A stretch of 64,000 nucleotides of DNA from Usitatibacter sp035624355 (GTDB taxonomy: Bacteria > Pseudomonadota > Gammaproteobacteria > Burkholderiales > Usitatibacteraceae), in assembly GCA_035624355.1 (NCBI GenBank), contig DASPRQ010000036.1, forward strand, positions 1 through 64,000. Reading direction: 5' to 3'. Under the pieces are notes generated by a model. The model was not told the origin of the DNA. It worked only from the letters and a program-made list of their open reading frames with translations, and made no database searches. Positions 27,534 to 44,077 of the stretch are shown here, in pieces. The stretch's first letter is position 1. The number at the start of each line of letters is the position of its first letter. The position numbers and the translations under genes were made by a program.

Positions 27534-29345
27534 CTAGCGCGAAGCGGTCCGCTCCCCGGCGAGGTCGATGTCGACGTACTTCCAGAAGTTGTACGTGAGG
27601 AGCGGAGAGCGTTCGAAGCCGACGAGCCACGGATACCACAGCGAGGTCCGGATGCGGTGCACGTTGAGCTTCCACGGGGCGTAAGCGACGACGAGCTTCG
27701 CCATCTCCTGGTACAGGCGCGTGCGCTCGGGGCTGTCCGGCAGGGTGCGCGCCTTCTCGAAGAGGCGGTCGTACGCGGGCAGCTTGAAGCGCGCGAAGTT
27801 CTGGTCGACGTTCGGGCCGTAAAGGGAGACCAGCCACGTCTCGGCGTCGGGCGCCGAGGCCGTCTCCCCCAGCCGCCACACCTGGAGCTTGCCGAGCCGC
27901 GCGGCCTTGAGCAGGTCCGGCCACTTGCCCTTGTTGATCTCGAGCCGTATGCCGATGTCGTCGAGGCTGCGCTTCCAGAGCTCGTCGTACTGCTGGTCGA
28001 CCGCCGTCGGCGTGGAGTTCATGTGGATCGTGAGGGGGCTTCCGTCGGGCATCTCGCGGTAGCCGTCGCCGTCGCGGTCCACGTAGCCGTACATGTCGAG
28101 CAGGGCCTTCGCCTTCGGAACGTCGTACTCGTCGGCCGAGGTGTGGAAGTTGGGGTCGTACCCCGCGACGCCCGGGCTGTACGGCGTCTCCGCCGGGATC
28201 GCCTGTCCCTTCCTGAGGATCGCGATCTCGTCCTCGACCTTGTACGAAAGGTTGATCGCCCGCCGCAGGGCGACCTTGTCCGGCGTGTAGCCGCCCACCA
28301 CGGGATCCTCCATGTTGAAGTACGAGAACGTGATGTCGAGCGTCGGCTCCTGCTCCATGCGGATGCCGCGCCGCTCGAGGTTGCGCGCGAGCTTGTTGTT
28401 CGGGAAGGCCTGGTACGCGTACTCCTCGGGCACCAGCCAGAGCAGGTCCATCTCGCCGTTGAGGAACGCGAGCCAGCGCGGCTGCGTCTCCTCGACGATC
28501 GAGATCTCGACCCGGTCGATCATCGGGATGGGCCGGCCCTCGAGGCGCGCCTTGATGCGCTGCCCGCGCTCGTCGTCGGCGTTGGGCTGCGCATCCCAGG
28601 TCTCCTCGCGATAGTTCGGGTTGCGCTCGAACACCATCTTGGACGAGCGCTTCCAGAAGGCGAGCCGCCAGGGTCCGGTGCCGACCGGATGCGACCCGAA
28701 CTCGTCGCCGTAACGCTCCACCACCTCGCGGGCGACGGCGCAGGAGATGCGGCAGTCGGCGAAGTTGTAGATGAACACGTAGATCGGCTCCTTGAGCTTC
28801 ACCTGGAACGTGTAGCGGTCGAGGACCTTCAGTCCCTCGATCGGCGCGTCGTAGTCGAAGCGGTTCTCCCTGCGCGCCTTCTCGGCCGCGACGTCGGCGC
28901 CGATGACGTAGGGCTCGATCTCCGCGATCTGCGACGCCTGGACCGTGGGGTCGAGCACGCGCTTGATCGAGTAGACATAGTCCGCCGCAACGAGCTCGCG
29001 CTTCTTCCCGCCGAACGCCGGGTCGTCGGCGAAGTAGATGCCCGGCCGGATGTGGATCGTGAACGTCCTTCCGCCATCGGTGACCTCGGGCAGCGATGCC
29101 GCCGTCTGCGGCACGAGCTTGAGCGGGCGCGCGAGGTAGTCGTACGTGAGGGGGGTCTCGAACATGCCCTGGTTCACGATGTTCGAGTAGACGTCCGCGA
29201 TGTGCTGCGGATCGAAGCTCGTCTCCGCGATCTCGAAGGCGTAGCGCAGGACCTTCTCGGGCGGCGCGGAGCGCGCCGGCGAGGCGCAGTTCGCGAGCGC
29301 CAGTGCCAGCAGCAGCAGGACTGCTCCAGGGAATCCGCCCCTCAC
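27534..29345 (-). CDS. Peptide/oligopeptide ABC transporter substrate-binding lipoprotein
   Basis: Family 5 extracellular solute-binding protein (OppA/DppA fold), 603 aa. The N-terminus MRGGFPGAVLLLLALALANC has a lipobox ending at Cys20, so it is a lipoprotein of the inner or outer membrane. The mature protein has RYAFEIAETSFDPQHIADVYS, HIRPGIYFADDPAFGGKKRELVAADYVYSIKR-like regions and PVGTGPWRLAFWKRSSKMVFERNPNY, all standard. There are no permease or ATPase genes beside it, so it works with a transporter encoded elsewhere or serves as a ligand-binding sensor. It follows the tandem uvrA gene by 15 nt on the same strand and could be cotranscribed with it. Confidence 0.92.
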   Translation of the reverse strand: MRGGFPGAVLLLLALALANCASPARSAPPEKVLRYAFEIAETSFDPQHIADVYSNIVNQGMFETPLTYDYLARPLKLVPQTAASLPEVTDGGRTFTIHIRPGIYFADDPAFGGKKRELVAADYVYSIKRVLDPTVQASQIAEIEPYVIGADVAAEKARRENRFDYDAPIEGLKVLDRYTFQVKLKEPIYVFIYNFADCRISCAVAREVVERYGDEFGSHPVGTGPWRLAFWKRSSKMVFERNPNYREETWDAQPNADDERGQRIKARLEGRPIPMIDRVEISIVEETQPRWLAFLNGEMDLLWLVPEEYAYQAFPNNKLARNLERRGIRMEQEPTLDITFSYFNMEDPVVGGYTPDKVALRRAINLSYKVEDEIAILRKGQAIPAETPYSPGVAGYDPNFHTSADEYDVPKAKALLDMYGYVDRDGDGYREMPDGSPLTIHMNSTPTAVDQQYDELWKRSLDDIGIRLEINKGKWPDLLKAARLGKLQVWRLGETASAPDAETWLVSLYGPNVDQNFARFKLPAYDRLFEKARTLPDSPERTRLYQEMAKLVVAYAPWKLNVHRIRTSLWYPWLVGFERSPLLTYNFWKYVDIDLAGERTASR

Positions 29346-29360
29346 GCCATCCTCCGAGCG

Positions 29361-35180
<5,820 letters not shown>

Positions 35181-35410
35181 CGGCTCGGGGCGGCGCCGGG
35201 CGGGCGCTGAAAGGGGGTGGAGCGCCCTCTATTCTAGGCGCAAAAGAGCGTTGGTCCGGGAACCGTATTTCTACCCACCAAATAGGTCCGAATCGGCCCT
35301 AATTCTTAGCTTGCACGCGCGGGTTGTGTCGCTGCTTGGCCGCAATTCCGAAGTGCAGCCGCTAAAGACTATCGATCGTCCTGTGCGCACGCCGCCCAAT
35401 TTACCCTTGC

Positions 35411-37504
35411 TTAACGCTTGCGAGGGTAGAGGGGCGGACTCTCGGTCCGGCCGAAGCCGCCGCGTTCCTGCGGCGGCTTCGGCGTGGGCCAGTGACGGGG
35501 GTACTCTTCCTTGATGGCGAATCGCTCGACGCGGGTTCGCCCGGGCGAAGGGGTTTGCGAAGGCTCGGGCACCGGCTCCTGGATACGCGGCGGGATCGAT
35601 GGCGCGAGCTGATAGCCGCGGAGCTTGTGGAGGGTCTTCGTCATCGTCTCAGCAAGATAGCGCGCGATCTGCCCGACGGCGACACTCGTGCCGTCCATCG
35701 ACACGGCCGAGCCGCTTCGCGTACCCGAGGCCAATACGCCGCGGCGATTCGAAGACTCGTCGCTTACGGCCATCGCATCAGGATAGCGGGCACGCACGCT
35801 CGTGCTACCGGAGTATGACGATGGCGCGCCATTGTTGCGCCGGAATCCTCCGATCACCACCGTCTGGCTTCCCGAGGAGATGCCGTTGATCGATCCGTCA
35901 CGCTTGACGTAGCTCCCCGCATCGTCGACTTCCCGCAATCTTCCCGATGGAGTGTCGAACCGCACGTACGCCGGGTCCTCGAAGTGCGATTGCCGGCCAT
36001 AGCGCGGCTTGCCGAGCACCGGATCGTCCCGTTGGATCCACGCTTCGATTTCATGGTGCCTCGAATCTCCGTTCTCGACGCGTACCTTCCAGATTCCGCA
36101 GGGCGCCTCCCTTCCGCGTTGCGGTCGCCGATCCGTGGACGTCGGTGCGACAACGATCAGGGCCATGGGGCGACCGCCGTTGGCCGCATGCTCGAGGAAT
36201 ACGACGGTGCAAACGATCTCGCCATCGAGCTGGAGGGCCATCACGTCGCCTGCCCTGAACGGGCCTTCTTCGGCTCCCGCCGGTGGCGTGACGAACATGC
36301 TTGCGGTAGCCGCCGCCGCCGGCGAGGGCATCCACACCTCCAGGAAGTTCGGCGTCGCGTCGTCCGGAAGCACACGCCACTCCATCGTCTTCGAGCGCGC
36401 CGGCGCGAGGTCGAACTGTGCATGACAGCGGGACAGGAAATTGTTCCCCGTCGGGAGGACGATCCCCATCTCGCAGACCTCGTTGCGCTGGACCAGGAGC
36501 TCGTCCATCGCCTTCTCCAGGATCGCGCTTCCGTCGTGGGGGCCTCCGAGGTTCGCATGGGGGAAACTCACCACGATCGGCGCGAGGGCGCGCCGGTTGC
36601 GGCTCCGCCCACGCGCTATCCGATCCGCACGGTCCACGACATAGCGCAGGCCATCGAGAGTCTGCGGCCCGAGCGGCATGAGTCCCCAGCTGTCGCGCGC
36701 CGGGAGCTGGACGCAGACGTGGCGCGCGTCGTCTCCTTTGAGCGAATCGGGGTCGGCCCCGCCGGAGAGGTCCATGACGTGCGTTCCGTGTGCAAGCCGC
36801 TGCCGCGCACCATGGTATCCGGCTCGCCTGTACACCTCGTCTTCGTCGACATGGCCCGCGGATTGCGCGGCCGAGAACGCCGCGTTGATCTCGCTTGCGG
36901 GCCACTCGCGCCCGTAATCGAATCCATCGACAGGGCAGCTGCCATCCTGCGACCACAGGTATTCGATGCGCGTCGTGCGTGCACCGGCTTCGCGAAACCG
37001 ACCGTTCGCGAAAGCGAAGTCGTCGTCGATCGAACCGATGACAACGGCCGGGGTGCGACGAGGCATGCGCGGTGGCACGTCCGGCGCGACCACCGTCACC
37101 TCGGGCTGAGGTGCGCCGATCGAAGGGAGCCCGAACTCGAAACGTTCGATGAAGTCGCGCAGGCGGGACTCGGTTCGCAACTTCGTGAAAAAGGGCGGTC
37201 GCACGAGCGCCGTGCAGTGGCGCGTGCTGCCAAGCCCGGCTGGCGGATTCCTGTATGCATAGGGCACCCGCAGCCACGCGCGAAGCGGGTGTACCAGGCC
37301 TGCCCATTCGCCAGCGGTATGTCCGTGCTTGAGCTCGATGAGCAAAGGCAGCCAGCGTACGTCTCGCGGCGTACGCAAGAGGTCCGTGAACCTCGTGGCA
37401 TCGGCCCAGACGAGGTATGCATCGACGCGGGGCGCATCGCTTCCGCGCCAGTACCGCGCTCCGCTCCAAGCCCCTCGGGAAATCGGCGTCCAGTTGTAGC
37501 GCAT
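35411..37504 (-). CDS. Subtilase (S8) family serine protease without signal peptide
   Basis: Subtilisin-type protease of 697 aa. The catalytic triad is visible: Asp160 in VVIGSIDDDFAF, His239 in LAHGTHVMDLSGGA, Ser607 in VSMDGTSVAVGQIARYL, with oxyanion Asn in VLPTGNNFL. An extra beta-rich domain of about 180 residues (from ATASMFVTPPAGAEEG) is inserted before the Ser region. The N-terminal 140 residues have no signal peptide, so the enzyme is probably cytoplasmic; the C-terminus is Pro-rich. The ATG at 37504 has GGGAG 3-4 nt upstream and lies 10 nt after the haloperoxidase-like gene. Last gene of a three-gene cassette with a nucleotide cyclase, which may control it. Substrate unknown; more AT than flanking genes. 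Confidence 0.87.
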   Translation of the reverse strand: MRYNWTPISRGAWSGARYWRGSDAPRVDAYLVWADATRFTDLLRTPRDVRWLPLLIELKHGHTAGEWAGLVHPLRAWLRVPYAYRNPPAGLGSTRHCTALVRPPFFTKLRTESRLRDFIERFEFGLPSIGAPQPEVTVVAPDVPPRMPRRTPAVVIGSIDDDFAFANGRFREAGARTTRIEYLWSQDGSCPVDGFDYGREWPASEINAAFSAAQSAGHVDEDEVYRRAGYHGARQRLAHGTHVMDLSGGADPDSLKGDDARHVCVQLPARDSWGLMPLGPQTLDGLRYVVDRADRIARGRSRNRRALAPIVVSFPHANLGGPHDGSAILEKAMDELLVQRNEVCEMGIVLPTGNNFLSRCHAQFDLAPARSKTMEWRVLPDDATPNFLEVWMPSPAAAATASMFVTPPAGAEEGPFRAGDVMALQLDGEIVCTVVFLEHAANGGRPMALIVVAPTSTDRRPQRGREAPCGIWKVRVENGDSRHHEIEAWIQRDDPVLGKPRYGRQSHFEDPAYVRFDTPSGRLREVDDAGSYVKRDGSINGISSGSQTVVIGGFRRNNGAPSSYSGSTSVRARYPDAMAVSDESSNRRGVLASGTRSGSAVSMDGTSVAVGQIARYLAETMTKTLHKLRGYQLAPSIPPRIQEPVPEPSQTPSPGRTRVERFAIKEEYPRHWPTPKPPQERGGFGRTESPPLYPRKR

Positions 37505-37514
37505 GGCTCCCCCG

Positions 37515-38663
37515 TCACGGCCTGACCGCGCCCGGCGGTCCTTGCTCGCGCCACTCGTTTTGCGCCGTTTGCCAGAGCCACCACAGCACGGGCGAGTGGT
37601 TTGCGGAGCTTGCGCGCGGCGTCGCAAGATGCGGCGGTCGGGGATGCTTCTCGAACTCGCCGGGATTGAAGTCGTCCTTGAACTCGGGACCGATGAAGCC
37701 GCGGGCTTCGAAGGCTGGGTTGCCCTTGCGGCAGCGGCGGACGAAGTAGTCTCCCAGAGCCGTGCCCAGTACGTGTCCCGCGGCGGTGTCGACGGGGAAA
37801 TGCACTCCTGCGACGGTCCGGTTCACCGCTATCCGGCACGCCTGGGCGAGGAGCTGCTTGCGAAGGAGGTCCGTGCGACGGTGCGGCGGCAGGATTTCCC
37901 AGAATGCGGTCGCGACGATGTGGGCCTGCGTGGAATGGCCGCTCGGCAGCGAGCCGTGACCCGGCGTGGGAATCATCGGCTGCACCTGCGGGGAATACTC
38001 CAGCGCGCGCGGGCACGCGAGTGCCTGCTTGACGCGCATTTCGACGGTCGTCGCGAAGCGCACCGCGGCGTTGAGGTATTCGAGGGTCTTCGGCGTGCGG
38101 TCTGGCTGCAGGTACGCCAACATCGTCCATAACGGCGTCTGCACCCCCATCTGCGTGAGGATCTCCGACTCGCGATCCTCGCGCAGCTCGGAGTAATCGT
38201 CGAGGTACTTGAGCTGGTCCAGGAACACCTCGGACGTGGGGCGCTGCAGCCACACGATCGGCTTGCCGCTGACATCGGAGAGCTTGACCGTCTCGCGCGC
38301 CACGTCGGTCGAGAACCGGACGCTGCTCAGCAACTCGAAGGCGAAAACTTCGGAGCGCACCCACGGCTCCCATTTCCACAACTCCTCGAAGGCATCGTTT
38401 CTCATGGAGGGCAGCTCCGGCTCGCGAACTGGCCCCTCCCAATACCCGACGATGCCGTCGCGATGCTTGATCAGCGCGTCTGACCAGGTCTCCGCTCCCA
38501 GCCCATCGAGCCCTCCCCAGCCGGCTCCCGGCTGCCCGCCCGGCCCGCCCGATCCGCCAGAACCGCCAGAACCGCCAGAACCGCCCGATCCGCCAGAACC
38601 GCCGGAACCGCCCGATCCGCCAGAACCGCCCGAACCTCCCGCCCCGCCGAGTGTGGTGCTCAT
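37515..38663 (-). CDS. PAP2 / vanadium-haloperoxidase-fold protein with Gly-Ser N-terminus
   Basis: Product of 382 aa. The active-site set of the vanadium haloperoxidase/acid phosphatase superfamily is complete: Lys212-x6-Arg219 (KQALACPR), PSGH at 240-243, and Arg282-x3-Gly-x-His288 (RTVAGVH). The family either hydrolyses phosphate esters or oxidises halides with bound vanadate; the sequence cannot tell which. The middle shows alpha-helical segments as in bacterial haloperoxidases, with no membrane helices or signal peptide. Residues 5-40 are (Gly-Gly-Ser)n encoded by a 9-bp minisatellite. AGGGAGG lies 7 nt before the ATG at 38663. It starts 47 nt after the cyclase stop and ends 10 nt before the subtilase. 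Confidence 0.87.
   Translation of the reverse strand: MSTTLGGAGGSGGSGGSGGSGGSGGSGGSGGSGGSGGSGGPGGQPGAGWGGLDGLGAETWSDALIKHRDGIVGYWEGPVREPELPSMRNDAFEELWKWEPWVRSEVFAFELLSSVRFSTDVARETVKLSDVSGKPIVWLQRPTSEVFLDQLKYLDDYSELREDRESEILTQMGVQTPLWTMLAYLQPDRTPKTLEYLNAAVRFATTVEMRVKQALACPRALEYSPQVQPMIPTPGHGSLPSGHSTQAHIVATAFWEILPPHRRTDLLRKQLLAQACRIAVNRTVAGVHFPVDTAAGHVLGTALGDYFVRRCRKGNPAFEARGFIGPEFKDDFNPGEFEKHPRPPHLATPRASSANHSPVLWWLWQTAQNEWREQGPPGAVRP
38545..38634. repeat. 9-bp coding minisatellite (ten units)
   Basis: Ten consecutive 9-bp units, mostly CCGCCAGAA with variants CCGCCCGAT, CCGCCGGAA and CCGCCCGAA, encode Gly-Gly-Ser on the minus strand. The length is a multiple of three bases, so changes in copy number would alter linker length without a frameshift. 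Confidence 0.9.
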
Positions 38664-38710
38664 GTGTGCGCCTCCCTGTTTTTTGCTTGGTTGTTGCTTG
38701 TAGCGACCTC

Positions 38711-40495
38711 CTATTCCGGCACTCCTGCCCGCCGCAACGCCTCCGCCCAAACCTTGCCCGTCTCGAACTGGCCGCTCGGATTGGACTCGAGGTAGCCGCG
38801 AACGGTGAGGCCTGGCTGTATCTGCAGCAGCTGTTTGACGGTCTTGCGCGCATCATCGATGCGGCCGAGTTGGGACTGGGCAATCGCGAGCGCCCGGAAC
38901 GTCGAGGGGTGGACCCGGTTCGTCCGCAACGAGCGTTCCGCCAGCTGGATGGCGCGCTCGTAGAGACCGGCGGAGTGCGCCGCGGTCGCAGCCAGCGATT
39001 CGTAGAAGTAGCGCAGGGGATCGAGTGGCGAGAGCACGAGCGCGCGCTCGGTCCCCTCGACCGCGAGCTGTCCCTCGCCCTTGAACGCGTGGAGCGTGCC
39101 TTTGAGCAGCCATGCCAGCGATTCGTTCGGATTGACTTCGAGAGCGTGCTCGTAGCGCTCCTGTCCGATGTCGAGGCGCTTGAGGAGGTTGGTGTGGACG
39201 AAACCGTCGATGGTGAGCGCGAGCGCGCAGTCCGGCTCGTTGTCGAGCGCGCGCTTGGTGCAGTCGAGGGCCATCTTCGCATCGAGCGCGCGGTCGACCG
39301 AGCGCCCGCGGTTGTAGCGCAGGACGTGCCATTTAGCGAGCCACGCGTGCGGTACGGCCTGTCGCGGCGTCCTCTCCGTGAGCGCCTCGAGCATGGCCCC
39401 CGCGCGGTCGAAGTCGTGCGTGGCCCCCCGGTGCATCAGCGCGATGGCGCCCATGAGGAGCGTGTAGCTCGCGAGGTTGGGAAGGGCAAGCATCTGCGAG
39501 CGCCGGATTTCGGCGTTCAGGATCGCCCCGCCGATCTCGGCGGCGATACGCTCGGCGAGGTCGTCTTCGCCATTCACGATGGCGCGGACCGAGCCGCGCA
39601 GGGAAGCGGACCAGGCTATCGCCTGCGATTCCGTATCGACCAGCTCGACGTTGAGTGCCAGGCGGTGCTTGGAAACGCGGTAGGCGCCCGAAAGCACGTA
39701 GTTCGCCCCCAAGTGCTGGCGAACGACGCCGAGGGGAGCCGAACGTCCCCGGAATGCCGTGGTCGACAGGCGCGAGATCACTCGCAGCGCCGGCGTTCGC
39801 GAGAGCGTTGCGATCAGGTCGTCGGCGACGACCTCGCCAAGCGGAAAGTGGTCCGCGTCGTCGACGTAGCAATCGAACGGAATGACCGCGATCGTCGGCA
39901 GGAGCTCGACGAAGGCAGCGACGCCGGGCCCGATCACCGGTCGCGGACCCGGCGGTCCCAGGCGATATGCGCGCACCGGCTCGCTGAGGTGCTTGAGATG
40001 GCACTGTCCGAGATCCTCGATGTCCGCATCGAGGTCGAAGGTAAGCTGGTCGCGGATGTCGGCCGAGACAACGAGCTCCCCGGGCCCGGCCAGCGTGCTC
40101 AGCCGCTGCGCGAGGTTCACACCGTGACCGTATAGGTCTTCCGAGTGCACGAGCACGCCGCTCACATGCATGCCCATCCGCAGGAACATGTGGCGGTCGG
40201 GTGGCAGCCCTTCGTTGGAGAGCGAGCATGAGCTCTGGATATCGAATGCAGCGGCCGTTGCCTGGCGCGCATCGCAGAATTCGATGAGCATTCCGTCGCC
40301 GAGGCTCTTCACCTTGCGCCCCTGCCGCGTCGGCAGGATCCGGTGCTCGACGTGCTCGACGAGGCGGCGCCAGTGTGCGACCGCTTCCTCCTCGTCGCTT
40401 TCCATCAGGCGGACCGACTCGACCAAGTCCATGACCAGGATGGTGCGCACGGCGCGCGCCGGGAAATTGGCGAGCATCGAATCGACGTCCTGCAT
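38711..40495 (-). CDS. Class III nucleotide cyclase with TolB-like and TPR domains
   Basis: Product of 594 aa. Residues 15-190 are a class III adenylate/guanylate cyclase catalytic domain with metal Asp23 (VMDLVES) and Asp67 (SLGDGMLIEF), Lys61/63, and transition-state Asn127 and Arg131 (GVNLAQRL), so it is probably active; whether it makes cAMP or cGMP is not clear. Next is a TolB/FlgO-like segment (TIAVIPFDCYVDDADHFPLGEVVADDLI) and then TPR-type helices to the end. No membrane segment. I chose ATG 40495 (MQDVDSMLANFPARAVRTILVMDLV), since upstream codons look non-coding. It heads the cyclase / haloperoxidase-like / subtilase cassette, suggesting signal production that governs the other two. 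Confidence 0.9.
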   Translation of the reverse strand: MQDVDSMLANFPARAVRTILVMDLVESVRLMESDEEEAVAHWRRLVEHVEHRILPTRQGRKVKSLGDGMLIEFCDARQATAAAFDIQSSCSLSNEGLPPDRHMFLRMGMHVSGVLVHSEDLYGHGVNLAQRLSTLAGPGELVVSADIRDQLTFDLDADIEDLGQCHLKHLSEPVRAYRLGPPGPRPVIGPGVAAFVELLPTIAVIPFDCYVDDADHFPLGEVVADDLIATLSRTPALRVISRLSTTAFRGRSAPLGVVRQHLGANYVLSGAYRVSKHRLALNVELVDTESQAIAWSASLRGSVRAIVNGEDDLAERIAAEIGGAILNAEIRRSQMLALPNLASYTLLMGAIALMHRGATHDFDRAGAMLEALTERTPRQAVPHAWLAKWHVLRYNRGRSVDRALDAKMALDCTKRALDNEPDCALALTIDGFVHTNLLKRLDIGQERYEHALEVNPNESLAWLLKGTLHAFKGEGQLAVEGTERALVLSPLDPLRYFYESLAATAAHSAGLYERAIQLAERSLRTNRVHPSTFRALAIAQSQLGRIDDARKTVKQLLQIQPGLTVRGYLESNPSGQFETGKVWAEALRRAGVPE

Positions 40496-40594
40496 CGTCA
40501 GCGGCCCTTTGTTCAAGCCTTCTGCGGTCGGGCAGCGCCCGTCCTTCCCGTGCGCGGATGAGGACGCCGTGGACCGCTGCTGCACGGCGCGCCT

Positions 40595-40623
40595 ATGATC
40601 GACTCTATTCCGGGGTTTCGCAA
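40595..40623 (-). promoter_or_regulatory. Possible promoter of the cyclase cassette
   Basis: On the minus strand TTGCGA (40623-40618) and GATCAT (40600-40595) are separated by 17 nt, each matching four of six consensus bases. This is about 100 nt upstream of the cyclase start. Weak, read by eye. Confidence 0.25.
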
Positions 40624-40877
40624 CAACGTGCGTTAAGCGGCTCTCGACGAGCAGGCCGAGAAGCGGCTGGGTGGCCAACGGCCGCAGACGATGGGTTGGC
40701 GGCTCTCTCATCTTGGACGGGCGCTGGGATGGGCGCCTTCCGGATTGCGCAATCCGTCTAGGCTAGGTAGTGGACCGGCAGGCGGCAGCCGCAGGTTCGG
40801 CACTCGCGCCGCGTGATTTTCGTCAAGAACTTCCCGAAGCGATCGTTTATGGAGCGGCCGTCCCGGGCCCAAGAATG

Positions 40878-40910
40878 AAAAGGCCCCGGGACTTGACCCC
40901 CGGGGCCCTT
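40878..40910 (-). terminator. Intrinsic terminator of aceBA
   Basis: On the minus strand, a GGGCCCCGGG / CCCGGGGCC stem (arms at 40899-40909 and 40880-40890) with an eight-base loop is followed by TTTT. It lies about 47 nt after the malate synthase stop. Confidence 0.85.
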
Positions 40911-40956
40911 CCCGGATGAACGCCGGGCGCTCCTCTCCCCCTCCCTTGCCGGCTTT

Positions 40957-42603
<1,647 letters not shown>

Positions 42604-42620
42604 GGCTTGCGCTCCTCCCC

Positions 42621-43940
42621 CTAGTCCGCCGCCGCCTGCTCCGGGCGGATCGGCGTGGCGTTCACGAAGAACTGCTCGTCCTCGGTGGATCCCGCGAGCG
42701 CCGTGGTCGACGACTTGCCCGCCTGGATCGCCTGCGTCACCTCGTCGAAGTAGCCGGTGCCCACCTCGCGCTGGTGCTTGACCGCGGTGAAGCCTTTCTC
42801 CGCGGCGGCGAACTCGGCCTGCTGCAGCCTCACGAACGCCGTCATGTTCTCGCGCGCGTAGCCGTACGCGAGGTCGAACATGCCGAAGTTGAGCGCGTGG
42901 AAGCCGGCGAGCGTGATGAACTGGAACTTGTAGCCCATGGCGCCCAGCTCGCGCTGGAACCTGGCGATCGTCGCGTCGTCGAGGTTCTTCTTCCAGTTGA
43001 ACGACGGCGAGCAGTTGTACGCGAGCATCTTGTCCGGGTACTTCGCGCGGATCCCCTCGGCGAAGCGGCGCGCGAAGGCGAGGTCGGGCGTGCCGGTCTC
43101 GCACCAGACGAGGTCGGCGTACTCGGCGTAGGCGAGCCCGCGCGAGAGCGCCTGGTCGAAGCCCTTGCGCGTGCGGAAGAAGCCCTCGCTCGTGCGCTCG
43201 CCGGTGAGGAAGGGCTTGTCGTTCTCGTCCACGTCGGAGGTGACGAGGTCGGCGGCCTCGGCGTCGGTGCGGGCGAGCAGGATCGTGGGCACCCCGAGCA
43301 CGTCGGCGGCGAGCCGCGCCGCGATGAGCTTCTGCACGGCCTCCTGCGTGGGCACCAGGACCTTGCCGCCCATGTGCCCGCATTTCTTGACGCTCGCGAG
43401 CTGGTCCTCGAAGTGGACGCCCGCGGCGCCCGCCTCGATCATCGCCTTCATGAGCTCGAAGGCGTTGAGCACGCCGCCGAAGCCCGCCTCGGCGTCGGCC
43501 ACGATGGGCGCGAACCAGTCGATGTCGTGCTTGCCCTCGGCGTGGTCGACCTGGTCGCAGCGCTGCAGGGCCGCGTTGATGCGCCGCACGACGGTGGGCA
43601 CGCTCGTCGTGGCGTAGAGCGACTGGTCGGGGTACATGGCGAGGCTGTCGTTCGCGTCGGCGGCGACCTGCCAGCCGGAGAGGTAGATCGCCGGCACGCC
43701 CGCGCGCACCTGCTGCATGGCCTGGTTGCCGGTGAGCGCGCCCAGCGAGTTCACGAACGAGCGCTCCTGCATGAGCTTCCAGAGCTTCTCGGCGCCGCGG
43801 CGGGCGAGCGTGTGCTCGACCTGGAGGCTGCCGCGCAGGCGGTACACGTCCTCGGCCGTGTAGCCTCGCTTCACGCCGCTCCAGCGGGGATTCTCGTTCC
43901 AGTCCTTGCGGATGCGCTGCACTTCGGTATCGCGGGTCAT
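42621..43940 (-). CDS. aceA: Isocitrate lyase
   Basis: Cleaves isocitrate to glyoxylate and succinate, 439 aa. The catalytic motif KKCGHMGGKVLVPT is at 185-198 with Cys187; metal and substrate motifs SGWQVAAD, ADAEAGFGG and ARTDAEAADL are present, and NCSPSFNWKK lies in the C-terminal half. AGGAG lies eight nt before the ATG. It is upstream of aceB with a 17 nt gap, and a LysR-type regulator is encoded 137 nt further upstream on the same strand. Confidence 0.97.
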   Translation of the reverse strand: MTRDTEVQRIRKDWNENPRWSGVKRGYTAEDVYRLRGSLQVEHTLARRGAEKLWKLMQERSFVNSLGALTGNQAMQQVRAGVPAIYLSGWQVAADANDSLAMYPDQSLYATTSVPTVVRRINAALQRCDQVDHAEGKHDIDWFAPIVADAEAGFGGVLNAFELMKAMIEAGAAGVHFEDQLASVKKCGHMGGKVLVPTQEAVQKLIAARLAADVLGVPTILLARTDAEAADLVTSDVDENDKPFLTGERTSEGFFRTRKGFDQALSRGLAYAEYADLVWCETGTPDLAFARRFAEGIRAKYPDKMLAYNCSPSFNWKKNLDDATIARFQRELGAMGYKFQFITLAGFHALNFGMFDLAYGYARENMTAFVRLQQAEFAAAEKGFTAVKHQREVGTGYFDEVTQAIQAGKSSTTALAGSTEDEQFFVNATPIRPEQAAAD

Positions 43941-43980
43941 GCCCGTTTCTCCTGGTTAGCTCCGGGAAAATCCGGTGTTG

Positions 43981-44000
43981 GGAATGCATCAAAGCATTCC
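43981..44000. promoter_or_regulatory. 20-bp palindrome upstream of aceA, terminator or operator
   Basis: GGAATGC (43981-43987) and GCATTCC (43994-44000) form a perfect inverted repeat around a six-base centre. It lies in the 137-nt gap between lysR and aceA, 41 nt before the aceA start. No T-run follows, so an operator is at least as likely as a terminator. Confidence 0.4.
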
Positions 44001-44077
44001 GGCGGTCCCGTCCGGAATTGGAATGTGGGCAAGCGACCCTTCGCGGATCGCGAAGGGGGCCCCGGGAGGGGTGGGGG

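Larger units (their letters stand above)
40496..40956. other. Intergenic region between cyclase and aceB
   Basis: About 460 bases with no convincing gene. It holds the aceB terminator (40878-40910) and, for the cyclase, a possible sigma-70 promoter. Codon structure is absent and the AT content is visibly higher than in flanking genes. Confidence 0.6.

Noticed and set aside
38545..38634. CRISPR-like array
   Set aside because: Units are contiguous 9-bp coding repeats without spacers.
35411..40495. A canonical Pycsar defence system
   Set aside because: The cyclase has TolB-like and TPR domains and the partners are a PAP2-fold protein and a protease, not a TIR or transmembrane effector.
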